DNA of 64,000 bases from the NCBI GenBank assembly GCA_026646655.1, contig JAPKHT010000014.1, positions 1 to 64,000 of the forward strand, in the 5' to 3' direction. The notes under the pieces were generated by a model. That model made no database searches and was not told where the DNA came from. It was given only the letters and a program-made list of their open reading frames with translations. Of the stretch, positions 50,813 through 59,418 are shown in pieces (positions within the stretch are counted from its first letter, which is position 1; the number at the start of each line of letters is the position of its first letter). The position numbers and the translations under genes were made by a program. Source of the DNA: JADLBR01 sp020847615. GTDB lineage: Bacteria; Verrucomicrobiota; Verrucomicrobiia; JADLBR01.

Positions 50813-52942
50813 TCATGGGATAGTGAGCAGGATGCGGTAGAAGCGGCGTGCGGGAGGTGGGCTTGTCGCGTCGATGTAGCTCAATGAGATCGAGCCGGGC
50901 GGCGCGATCATGGTCGAGTTTGGGAGATCGTTCAGCCAGGGGCCCGCGGGCGAGTCGGCGTACTGGATCTGGTAGGTCCTGCCCGGGGAGCAGGGCCACG
51001 TGATCCTGGATCCGGAGCCATCGGCGAGCCGCGCCACGTCCGTGACGCGGGGGTAACTTGCGGATCGCGAGGGATCGGTGCCGGCGTAGAACTCGTCGCG
51101 GGTGGACGTGCGGTCCGCATCCGGGTCGGCGCTGGGATCCGCGCCCGTCGGGCGCCCGAAGTACTGGAGTTCCCACCAGTCGGGAAGCGCGTTGGCATCC
51201 GCGTCGACGGAGCGCGCGAGGTTGAGGCGGCCGCCCGTGATGACCTTGCCGCCGAGCGCGGCGACGTGGGTGACATTGGTGAGGATGCGCTGTATCCGCT
51301 GGGCGACGCTCTCGGATGGAAAGTTCTCGGCGGCGAAGGCGACGGCGGCCGACACGTGCGGGGTGGCCATCGATGTGCCGTCTTGGTACTGATAGAAAGA
51401 AGATGGGCTGACCGAGTTGACGACCGTTCCGGTGGCGGGCAGGGCGGATCGCAGCGATTCGCCATCGGCCTTCGAGAGGAAGACGGCCGGGACCCATGAA
51501 TCCGGGGCCTGGAGGGTGGGGATGATGCTCCCGGTCACGTTGTTGTAGATGATGGCCGCCTTGGCGCCGGCGGCCATCGCGTTGCCGACCTTGTTGGAGA
51601 ACGTGAGGGTGCCGCGCTGGATGAGGGCGATGTTATTCGAGACGCCGCCGGGAAAATCGGCGGGATAACCCAGGCCGCAGCTATATATCATGCCTGTGGT
51701 GCCCGCCGTGAGTCCGGCATACGTGAGGCCGATCGCCGAGTAGGTGGTCGATCCCCGCCTGACCGAGGCGGTCGTGGCGGGGAGCCAGGTGGGCATTGCC
51801 GAGAAGATGTTGACGCCCGGGGCCGCGAGATCGACGGTCGTCGAGCCGTAGTTCGAAAAACTGGCGAGGGAGTCTTTCTGGTCGGTCGCCGCGACGACGA
51901 CCATGTTCGGGAGTCGATAGCTTGCCGGATAGAACTTCGTGCTGTTGTTGTTCGCGGACTCATTGCCGGCGGCGGCGCAGAAGACGATGCCGGCGTTACC
52001 GGCGGCCTGGATGGCGGACTTCTCCGCGTCGCTTGAACCGCCCCCGCCGAAGGAGGCGTTGATGGCCACGACGTTGGCCCCCCGGCTGCGCATCATGGCG
52101 GCGTATTGCACGGCTTCGATCACGGCGTCGGTGGTGAAGTATGTGCCATCCGATGACACCTTGAGGGCCATGATGCGGGATCGGCTATTGGCGCCGATGA
52201 GACCCGTGCCGTTGTCGCCGACGGCGGCGATGGTGCCGGCGGTGTGTGTCCCGTGGTCGCCCGAGTCCGTGGGATTGGCGGTGCCGGCGGTGAAATCATA
52301 GCCGTGGACGTCGTCCGCGTAACCGTTCCCATCGTCGTCGTTGGCGTTGCCCGGGGTCTCGCCCGGATTGGTCCAGAGGTTTCCGACGAGGTCGGGGTGT
52401 GTGTAGTCGATGCCGGTATCGATGACGGCGACGATGGGCGGGTTGGCCGTCTCGCGGCGGAGCGGCCAAGCCTCGAGGTACCCGATATCGACCCCGGCGG
52501 TCCCGGGTGTGCCGTTGACGGTCTGGCCGGTGTTCTGGAGTCCCCAGAGCTGTGGGAAGAACGGATCGTTGGGCGGCGGGGAGTCGCAGGGCCAGCGGAG
52601 GTAGTTGGGTTCTGCGGTTTCGACGTCGGGATCTTGGCGGAGTTCGGCGATCAGGGCGGCCGTCGTCTTGGAGGACGAGCGAAAGAGGGCGCAGCCGCGA
52701 TTGCGGCGCGCCGAGAGCCACCCGAAATGCTTGGCAAGTTCCGAGCCATGGCGGGAGGCCGAGGCGCGGGCGAGGGCGGGCGGCGGGGCGGAGCGAAAGG
52801 TGACGATGGCCTCTCCCTCGACGTATCGCTCGGGCGCCTGGGACATGAGGGAGCCGGGGCTGACGCCGGCGATGAGAGGGAGAATGATCGCAACAGCCCG
52901 GCTGCGCACCAATGCCCTTGCCGCGTTTGGGGTCGCCGCCAT
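50813..52942 (-). CDS. Exported subtilisin-family serine protease with PA insert
   Basis: A 709-aa S8 protease. Residues 1-30 are a signal, 38-115 an I9-like propeptide ('YVEGEAIVTFRS'). Catalytic Asp in 'AVIDTGIDYTH' (D175), His in 'DHGTHTAG' (H233), Ser in 'DGTSMATPHVSAA' (about 523). A PA-like insert (about 390-470, 'IALIQRGTLTFSNKVGNAMAAGAKAAIIYNN') precedes the Ser. After the catalytic domain comes a Ca-binding repeat ('DADANALPDWWELQYFGRPTGADPSADPDADRTSTRDEFYAGTDP'), then a beta domain ending 'PARRFYRILLTIP', common in Verrucomicrobiota. Secreted; substrate not known. Same strand as the NRPS operon, 60 nt behind the glycosyltransferase gene. Confidence 0.9.
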   Translation of the reverse strand: MAATPNAARALVRSRAVAIILPLIAGVSPGSLMSQAPERYVEGEAIVTFRSAPPPALARASASRHGSELAKHFGWLSARRNRGCALFRSSSKTTAALIAELRQDPDVETAEPNYLRWPCDSPPPNDPFFPQLWGLQNTGQTVNGTPGTAGVDIGYLEAWPLRRETANPPIVAVIDTGIDYTHPDLVGNLWTNPGETPGNANDDDGNGYADDVHGYDFTAGTANPTDSGDHGTHTAGTIAAVGDNGTGLIGANSRSRIMALKVSSDGTYFTTDAVIEAVQYAAMMRSRGANVVAINASFGGGGSSDAEKSAIQAAGNAGIVFCAAAGNESANNNSTKFYPASYRLPNMVVVAATDQKDSLASFSNYGSTTVDLAAPGVNIFSAMPTWLPATTASVRRGSTTYSAIGLTYAGLTAGTTGMIYSCGLGYPADFPGGVSNNIALIQRGTLTFSNKVGNAMAAGAKAAIIYNNVTGSIIPTLQAPDSWVPAVFLSKADGESLRSALPATGTVVNSVSPSSFYQYQDGTSMATPHVSAAVAFAAENFPSESVAQRIQRILTNVTHVAALGGKVITGGRLNLARSVDADANALPDWWELQYFGRPTGADPSADPDADRTSTRDEFYAGTDPSRSASYPRVTDVARLADGSGSRITWPCSPGRTYQIQYADSPAGPWLNDLPNSTMIAPPGSISLSYIDATSPPPARRFYRILLTIP

Positions 52943-53002
52943 TTCCTACCTTAGACTACCATTATTCCGATGGGGCGCCAGTGGGGGGGAGCCGCGGCGA
53001 CT

Positions 53003-54295
53003 TCAGGGGCGGCAGACGGGCTGGCGTGTCGCGATGGCCCGCTCGGTGATGGCGGCCGCCCTGGCGACGCCGCCGGCGGCCTCGATGGAGCCGCGCATTT
53101 GCCGGACCCGCGATCGGAAAGACGGTTCGGCGAGCACCCGCCCGACGAGTTCGCGGATTTGCGCCGGAGTCGAGCGGGCGAAAGAGCCGACGAGGCCGAT
53201 GCCGGCGCGCTGTATCCTTGCGGCCATGCCGGGCTGGTCGGCCGATCGGGGCAGGGCGACCATCGGGACCTCGCGCGTGATCGCCTCGAGGACGGTATTG
53301 ATGCCGGCGTGGGTGATGAGCACCGTTGCCTTGGATAGGAGTTCCAGCTGTGGAGCGAAGTCCACAACGAGCGCGTTGGCCGGGATGTCCTTCGGCATGG
53401 CGCGCGACGCCCTGGCGTTCTCTTCCCACTTGCCGATCGTAAGCACCACCTGCGCGTCGAGGGGCGCGCAGGCCGTGAGAATCCTCTGGAGCACCTTGCG
53501 GTTGGTGCCGTCGGGCACGGTGCCCAACGAAGCGTACACCAGGGGGCGACCGTCGAGCCAATCCCACGGGAAATCGTGGCTGGCGTTTTCTGGGCGCGTC
53601 GCGGCGAGCGAGCCGATGTGATGGAAATGCGGGGGCGCAGAGGGCCGCGGGAAGTCGAGGTCCGGGCTCAGCTGCGAGATCTGCGCGAGGCGCGAGAATG
53701 TGTCATCCAGGCGGCGAAGCGGGGGCAACCCGTGCGCGCGCCGATGGCGGTTCAGGCGACGGAGCGGCGAGCGCAAGAGCCGGTGCCAGGCGGCATAGGC
53801 GCCGATGTTCCGCCATCTCGCGAGGCGTCCCGGGGCGTTGGTCCACGGCGTGAAGTTTGGGGGTATCGAGGGTTCCGTGTTCCAGGGCAAAGCGGACGCG
53901 ACCGTCACGTGTGGCAGGCCGAGGCGCTCGGCTACCGTGCCCCCGGCGAGAATCGCCTGATCGATGACCATGCCATCGACGCAAAGGGAGCCAAGCATGT
54001 GTGGAAGTTGGCGCATGGCGCTCTCTATATGCCACTCGACCCAATGGCGATAGACGGCGAAGTAAGGCGCGCCGATCAACCAGCATGCGGCCCAGAGTAG
54101 GTGAGGGAACGGAAAACGGAAGTCATCGTCCCCGATGGGAACAAGGTCGAGGCCGAGGTTCTCCGCGATGGCGCGGGCCTCGCGGCGCGCGACGAGGGTC
54201 ACGCGATGACCCCGGCGGGCCAATTCCACGCCGATGTTGCCGACGGACATCAGGTGCCCCGCGTCCTCAGGGCAGATGATCGCGAGATGCGCCAT
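53003..54295 (-). CDS. Family 1 (UGT/MGT-type) glycosyltransferase
   Basis: A 430-aa nucleotide-sugar transferase of GT-B fold. The N-domain 'CPEDAGHLMSVGNIGVELARRGHRVTLVA' (residues 9-37) carries the catalytic His of 'GH' near the start. The C-domain has 'LVYASLGTVP' and the donor motif 'FAPQLELLSKATVLITHAGINTVLEAI...PMVALPRSADQP' (PSPG-like). Relatives glycosylate lipids, carotenoids or macrolides. As the last gene in the NRPS operon (39 nt behind macB) it may add a sugar to the peptide product. Confidence 0.85.
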   Translation of the reverse strand: MAHLAIICPEDAGHLMSVGNIGVELARRGHRVTLVARREARAIAENLGLDLVPIGDDDFRFPFPHLLWAACWLIGAPYFAVYRHWVEWHIESAMRQLPHMLGSLCVDGMVIDQAILAGGTVAERLGLPHVTVASALPWNTEPSIPPNFTPWTNAPGRLARWRNIGAYAAWHRLLRSPLRRLNRHRRAHGLPPLRRLDDTFSRLAQISQLSPDLDFPRPSAPPHFHHIGSLAATRPENASHDFPWDWLDGRPLVYASLGTVPDGTNRKVLQRILTACAPLDAQVVLTIGKWEENARASRAMPKDIPANALVVDFAPQLELLSKATVLITHAGINTVLEAITREVPMVALPRSADQPGMAARIQRAGIGLVGSFARSTPAQIRELVGRVLAEPSFRSRVRQMRGSIEAAGGVARAAAITERAIATRQPVCRP

Positions 54296-54334
54296 GGGTT
54301 CGTGGGGGCCGTCTATTCGCGGGCGTTGCGGCGG

Positions 54335-56398
54335 TCACTCATAGCGGAGCGCGTCGATGGGGTTGAGACGCGAGGCCTTCCATGCGGGATAGTAGCCGAA
54401 CGAGATGCCGACCGTCACCGAGACGGCGACGGCCACCACCGTGGCGTTTGCCGAGGGTGCCGTGGGCCAGCCCATGATGGCGCCTGCGAGGAGCGACATC
54501 CCGCGGCCGGCGAGGATGCCGAGGAACCCGCCTATGAGGCACAGCACCACCGCCTCGATCAGGAACTGGCGCAGGATATCGCGGGTGTCCGCGCCGACGG
54601 CCATGCGCAGGCCGATCTCCCGTGTGCGCTCGGTGACGGACACGAGCATGATGTTCATGATCCCGACGCCGCCCACGAGGAGGGAGACGGCGGCGATGGC
54701 CATGCCGAGCCCGGAGAGCATCTCAATCGTTCGCTTGAGCGCGTTGGACACCTCGGCCATGTCGTAGATATTGAAGTCGGATTCGTCGCCGTCGAGACGA
54801 TGCCGGTCGCGCAGCAGCCGGGTGATCTGCTGGGTGGCGGCGGCGATCGCGGCGGGCGAGGTCACCTGGACGAGGATCTGGTGGATCGTCTCCGTGCGTG
54901 ACCAGCCCCGCGAGCCGGGGAGCCGGTCTTCGAGCGGGCGGCCCGGAAGGGAATGGACCGAGGCCCTGGGGGTGGGTCGGCTCGTGCTCTCGCCGCTGAT
55001 CCGGTACTTGACGGTCGTCCAGGGCGCGAGAAGGATGTCGTCCTGATCGATTCCGAGGAGATTAGCGCCCTTTTCGCCGAGGACGCCAATGACCTTGAAC
55101 GGCACGTTATTCACCCGTATCTCTTCGCCGATGGGGTTTTTTTCGCCAAAGAGTTCTCGGACGAGGGTGCGCCCGAGCAGGCAGACCTTGGCGCCACCGA
55201 GCACCTCGCGGTCCGAGAAGACGCGCCCGAGGTCGAGCTGGGTCCAGTTGCGGATGCGGAGAAATGTCTCGGTGCTGCCCGTCATGTAGATGGGCGTCCA
55301 GCTGCGGTTGCCGTAGACCACCTGCCCGCGGCCGGCGACGATGGGGGCCGCCAGGAGGACAGCGGGGCACTCCCTGGGTATCGCCTGTGCGTCCTCCGGG
55401 GTCAGGGTATCGGTCCTCTCGCCGGTCCCCCGCCGGGAGACGGCGGGTGCGATGACCAGGGTGTTGGCGCCCATGTTGATGACGGTCACCTGGATTGCCG
55501 CGGAGGCACCCTGGCTGATCTCCATCATGGCGATCACGGCGGCCACGCCGATGATGATGCCCAGCATGGTCAGAACTGTCCGCATCACGTTTCGGCGAAG
55601 TGCCTGGAACGCGTTGCGCATCGCGACAACCGCGAGGCGGAAGTCGCTGCCGGCGCGGCGCTCCGGAACCTCGATGTCGGGATCTGGGTGGGTTGGCGGG
55701 GGTGCGTGATCGGTCCGGTCGTCGGAAACAATCTGTCCGTCGGCAATCCGGATGATGCGGTCGGCGTGCCCCGCCACGACGGGGTCGTGGGTGACCAGGA
55801 GGATCGTGATGCGGCGCTCGACGTTCAGGCGCCGGAAGATCTGGAGGATCTCTTGGCCGGTGTGGGAATCGAGGTTGCCCGTGGGCTCGTCCGCGAGCAG
55901 CAGCATGGGTTCGTTCACGAGGGAGCGGGCGATGGCGACGCGCTGCTGTTCGCCGCCGGAGAGCTTGGCGGGCGTGTGATTGAGCCGGGGCCCGAGACCC
56001 ACGAGGCCCAGCAAGTCGCGGCAGCGGTGGGCCACGTCGTGGCGCGATTGCTTGCCGGCGGCGTAGGCGGTGGGCATCTGGACGTTGTGCAGCGCGGTGG
56101 CGCGGGCCAAGAGGTTGAAGCTCTGGAACACGAACCCGATGTGGCTGCTGCGCAACTGGGCGAGGCGGGGCCGCGACAGGCGGGTCACGTCGAGGCCACC
56201 GAATCGATAGGTGCCTGCGGTGGGCCGGTCGAGGCAGCCCAGCAGATTCATCAGGGTTGTCTTCCCCGAACCGGAGGCCCCCATGAGGGCGACGAATTCG
56301 CCCACGGCGATCTCGAGGGACACGTCCTTCAGGACGCGCAGGTCGACATCACCCACGCGGTAGGTCTTGTCGATATGCCTGAGTTCGATCAGTGCCAT
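54335..56398 (-). CDS. macB: MacB-like ABC transporter (ATPase plus permease)
   Basis: A 687-aa protein. Residues 1-230 are the ABC ATPase: Walker A 'GASGSGKTT' (about 40-48), signature 'LSGGEQQR', Walker B 'LLLADEPTGNLD', H-loop 'VTHDP'. A hydrophobic segment at about 290 leads into a large extracytoplasmic domain (about 310-560) and three further membrane segments near the C-terminus, the FtsX/MacB layout. It works with a MacA adaptor and a TolC-like channel to send substrates from the periplasm outward. 39 nt behind macA. The outer channel is not in the window. Confidence 0.92.
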   Translation of the reverse strand: MALIELRHIDKTYRVGDVDLRVLKDVSLEIAVGEFVALMGASGSGKTTLMNLLGCLDRPTAGTYRFGGLDVTRLSRPRLAQLRSSHIGFVFQSFNLLARATALHNVQMPTAYAAGKQSRHDVAHRCRDLLGLVGLGPRLNHTPAKLSGGEQQRVAIARSLVNEPMLLLADEPTGNLDSHTGQEILQIFRRLNVERRITILLVTHDPVVAGHADRIIRIADGQIVSDDRTDHAPPPTHPDPDIEVPERRAGSDFRLAVVAMRNAFQALRRNVMRTVLTMLGIIIGVAAVIAMMEISQGASAAIQVTVINMGANTLVIAPAVSRRGTGERTDTLTPEDAQAIPRECPAVLLAAPIVAGRGQVVYGNRSWTPIYMTGSTETFLRIRNWTQLDLGRVFSDREVLGGAKVCLLGRTLVRELFGEKNPIGEEIRVNNVPFKVIGVLGEKGANLLGIDQDDILLAPWTTVKYRISGESTSRPTPRASVHSLPGRPLEDRLPGSRGWSRTETIHQILVQVTSPAAIAAATQQITRLLRDRHRLDGDESDFNIYDMAEVSNALKRTIEMLSGLGMAIAAVSLLVGGVGIMNIMLVSVTERTREIGLRMAVGADTRDILRQFLIEAVVLCLIGGFLGILAGRGMSLLAGAIMGWPTAPSANATVVAVAVSVTVGISFGYYPAWKASRLNPIDALRYE

Positions 56399-56437
56399 GC
56401 GTGGGCCAGAGTGGGTCCGGGGTTCGGCGGCGCGCCA

Positions 56438-57721
56438 TCATTCCTTCTTGACCACCTTGGAGATGAACCCCGAGACAAAGTCGGGCTTCGTCTCGCGGCG
56501 CGCGGCGATCACGACCTGGTTGCCGGGCTGGAGGGACGCGTCCAGGACCTCCGTGCGGATCCCGTCGGAGAGCCCGATCTGCACGGGGATCGGACGGACG
56601 AGACCATCGTCGGCCAACGCCCATACGGTGGGCGAGTCGGTGGCCACGGTGGGTTCCTGCCCGGGAGCGTCGGCGGCGCCGCTGCCCCCTTCGGGCCCGG
56701 CGGCTGGTGTTGGGCGCGTGAGTTTCGCGCGAGCCGAGGGGGTGACCTGATCCCATGTCGGGCGCCAGCGCAGGGCCTGGTCGGGCACGAGCATCGCATC
56801 GGTCCTTCGAGCGACCTCGAAATCGATCTTTGCGGTCATGTAGGGCAAGAGTGCCCCGTCCTGGTTGTCGACGTCGATCACCACGCCATAGGTGACGACG
56901 TTGTTGGCGAGGCTGGCGTTGAGACGGATCTGGGAGACCTTGCCATCGAACGTGCGTCCCCGGTGGGCATCGACGCTGAAGGTGACGCGTTGCCCGACGC
57001 GGACGTCGGCTATGTCGGCCTCGTTGACGGCCGCCCAGACCGTCATGCGCGTGAGGTCCTTGGCGAGTAGGAAGAGGCTGGGTGCGTTCAGGCCGGCGAC
57101 GACGGTCTGGCCGATGTTGACGCGCCTGTCGATCACGACGCCATCGACGGGGGAGTAGACGGTCGCGTAGCCCAGGTTGATCTCCGCCTGCTGGGCTGAG
57201 ACCCGCGCCTGCTCGACCTTGGCCTCGGCCATGGCGAGTTCGGCGAGCACGATGTCGTGGTCTGACTTGCGGTTCTCGTATTCCGCCTCGGAATTGGTGT
57301 CGCGGAGTTTCTCGGCGCGGCGCAGTTCCCGCTCCGCCTGCGCGCATCGGGCGCGGGCGCGCTTCAGTTCAGCCTCGGCCAACCGCAGATTGGCCTGGGC
57401 CTGGCTGAGTTGCGCGCGGTGGGGTAGGTCGTCGAGCTGGGCCAGGATCGCCCCCTGTGTGACGCGCGACCGGTAATCGATGGTCTTGCCGGGGCGGTCG
57501 GGATCGGGCCCGAACTGCTTGATGATGCCGACGATCTGCGCGCCGACGTCGATGATCTCCTGGGGTTCCACGGTGCCCGTGGCATTGACCGAAATCAGGA
57601 GATCCCCGCGCTCGCAGGACTGGGTCCTGAACTCGGGCCTGGGGCCGCTGCGGAAACGAAGGAAGAACAGGGCGGCGGCGAAGATCACCACAGCCGGCAC
57701 GACCAATCGAAGCCACCTCAT
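56438..57721 (-). CDS. macA: MacA-like periplasmic adaptor (HlyD family)
   Basis: A 427-aa protein with an N-terminal membrane anchor (residues 5-20). The membrane fusion layout: 'SCERGDLLISVNATGTVEP' barrel strand, lipoyl halves around 'GAILAQLDDLPH' and 'YSPVDGVVIDRRVNIGQTV', a coiled-coil hairpin between (about 95-185, KAEAELKRARARCAQAERELRRAEKL type), then beta-barrel and membrane-proximal domains. It starts in a 4-nt overlap with the exporter gene and delivers substrate from the periplasm to MacB/TolC. A Pro/Gly-rich insert near 315-350 is not typical. Confidence 0.9.
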   Translation of the reverse strand: MRWLRLVVPAVVIFAAALFFLRFRSGPRPEFRTQSCERGDLLISVNATGTVEPQEIIDVGAQIVGIIKQFGPDPDRPGKTIDYRSRVTQGAILAQLDDLPHRAQLSQAQANLRLAEAELKRARARCAQAERELRRAEKLRDTNSEAEYENRKSDHDIVLAELAMAEAKVEQARVSAQQAEINLGYATVYSPVDGVVIDRRVNIGQTVVAGLNAPSLFLLAKDLTRMTVWAAVNEADIADVRVGQRVTFSVDAHRGRTFDGKVSQIRLNASLANNVVTYGVVIDVDNQDGALLPYMTAKIDFEVARRTDAMLVPDQALRWRPTWDQVTPSARAKLTRPTPAAGPEGGSGAADAPGQEPTVATDSPTVWALADDGLVRPIPVQIGLSDGIRTEVLDASLQPGNQVVIAARRETKPDFVSGFISKVVKKE

Positions 57722-59418
57722 ATTTCTCGGGGTCCCATTCTAGTTGATCCTTGTTCCGGAATCTGCCGGCAGGGCGCGGTTTCCCGTGCGAGGTCTTCGG
57801 GCGCTTCGCGTGCCGGGACGTCCACGATCTTGCCTTCCTCAAGCTTGATCACTTTGTCGGCGTAAGTAAAATATCGATCGTCGTGGGTTATCGCGATGAC
57901 GGTCTTGCCGTGTTCCCTGAGGCCCGGGAGGAGGCGCGTGTAGAAAACCTGGCGGGACTCGGGGTCTTGGTCGGCGGCCCACTCGTCGAAGAGGTAGATC
58001 GGGCGGTCCTCGAGGTAGGCGGTGACGAGGGCAAGGCGCTTCTTCTGGCCGCGCGAGAGGTCGGTGGTTGAAAACGAGCCGTCGCGCACGGCGACGACGC
58101 GATCCAGGCCGAGGAGTCGCAGGTACGTCTGCGCGCGCGAGTCGAGATCCGGGCGATCGAGGCCCCAGAGTGCCTCGAAGAGGGTGGCATCGTCGAAGAC
58201 GGCCGAGAAGAGCTGGCGGTATGCCTCGCGGTTCTTGGCGGTGACGGGCTGGCCGTCGGAGAGGATCTCGCCGGAGTCGGGGACATAGAGGCCGGTGATG
58301 AGTTTGGCGAGGGTCGTCTTGCCGCTGCCGTTGCCGCCGATGATGAAGACCACCTCGCCGGGATCGATGGCGAGGTCGATCGGCCCTAGAACGAAACCGT
58401 CGGCGGATCCCTCGCGGCGATAGCCATGGGTGACGCCGCGGAGCCGGATGGGGCCATGGCCCGGGGGCTGATCCAGGAGGGTCTCTTCCGGGGCGATCCC
58501 ATCGAGCCTGAGGCCGAGGCGGTCGATCTTGTTGGCGGAGCCCGTCGCCCACATGAGGAAGGGCAGCCAACCGACGATCTGCTCGAGAGGCACCATGAGA
58601 TAGAGGATCGTGAGCGTGTATCCGGTCAGGGTCGCCGCATCGGTGTGGTAGAAGCGGGGCCAGGCGAAGATCAGAAGGCCGATGGCAATGAGGAAGGTCA
58701 GCCGCCCCCAGGTGATGGCGGCGTTGAAGAGGCCGTCGCCGATGAGCTTGCTGTTGCCCACGAGCGCGTCGGCGCGGGCGAGGTGGTCCAGGAAAACGCG
58801 GCGACGCTCATGGTGCATCTTGAGCGTCTTGAGCCCATGGACGAGTTCCTGGATGCGCTTGTGAAGGCCGTCCTCGGCCTGACGGGCGCGGCGAACATAG
58901 GTGGCGGCCCAGCGGGACGAGATCCAGTACGTGGTTATGCCGAGTACGCAGAAGGCCACCGCCCACAGCATGAGCGATGGCGAGAGCCATCCGAGGTAGG
59001 CCGTGCCACACGCGAGGATGACCACGTTGACGGCGAGCGCCGGGATTCCATTCATCGCGGAGGCGACCATGTTGACATCGCCGGTGAGGGAAGCCATCAG
59101 GCGATGGGAGCCTATCTCCTCGATGTGCCTGAGGGGCGATGACAGGATGCGCTGGCAGAGGCCCATCCGGAGGCGGGAGATGCTGTGGCGGGTGAGGTTC
59201 GCCAGCAGCCATTGCGCTCCCACCCTGGTGATCAGGACGACTAGGCAAAGAGCGGCGAAGGGTCCGGCGGCCGAGGGCACGGAGGCTTCTGGGGCGCGCA
59301 GGGCGCGCATGATGAGGGCGATCAGGCCCACGCTGGCCGCTCCGCCGAGGCCGCCGATCAGGGCGGCGACGAGGGTGGTCGGCCACGAGGAGCGGAGGAG
59401 CCAGAACAGCAATCTCAT
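57718..59418 (-). CDS. Cyclic-peptide export ABC transporter (SyrD/PvdE type)
   Basis: A 566-aa transporter. Six membrane segments in residues 10-300; the ATPase has Walker A 'GGNGSGKTTL' (about 365), signature 'LSRGQKKRLAL' in place of LSGGQ, Walker B 'IYLFDEWAADQDP' and H-loop 'ITHDDRY'. The 'SRGQKKRLAL' and 'DEWAADQDP' pair is diagnostic for the SyrD/PvdE cyclic-peptide exporters of lipopeptide and pyoverdine operons. It overlaps the NRPS gene by 4 nt. It would move the peptide across the inner membrane, then MacAB would pass it on. Confidence 0.9.
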   Translation of the reverse strand: MRLLFWLLRSSWPTTLVAALIGGLGGAASVGLIALIMRALRAPEASVPSAAGPFAALCLVVLITRVGAQWLLANLTRHSISRLRMGLCQRILSSPLRHIEEIGSHRLMASLTGDVNMVASAMNGIPALAVNVVILACGTAYLGWLSPSLMLWAVAFCVLGITTYWISSRWAATYVRRARQAEDGLHKRIQELVHGLKTLKMHHERRRVFLDHLARADALVGNSKLIGDGLFNAAITWGRLTFLIAIGLLIFAWPRFYHTDAATLTGYTLTILYLMVPLEQIVGWLPFLMWATGSANKIDRLGLRLDGIAPEETLLDQPPGHGPIRLRGVTHGYRREGSADGFVLGPIDLAIDPGEVVFIIGGNGSGKTTLAKLITGLYVPDSGEILSDGQPVTAKNREAYRQLFSAVFDDATLFEALWGLDRPDLDSRAQTYLRLLGLDRVVAVRDGSFSTTDLSRGQKKRLALVTAYLEDRPIYLFDEWAADQDPESRQVFYTRLLPGLREHGKTVIAITHDDRYFTYADKVIKLEEGKIVDVPAREAPEDLARETAPCRQIPEQGSTRMGPREI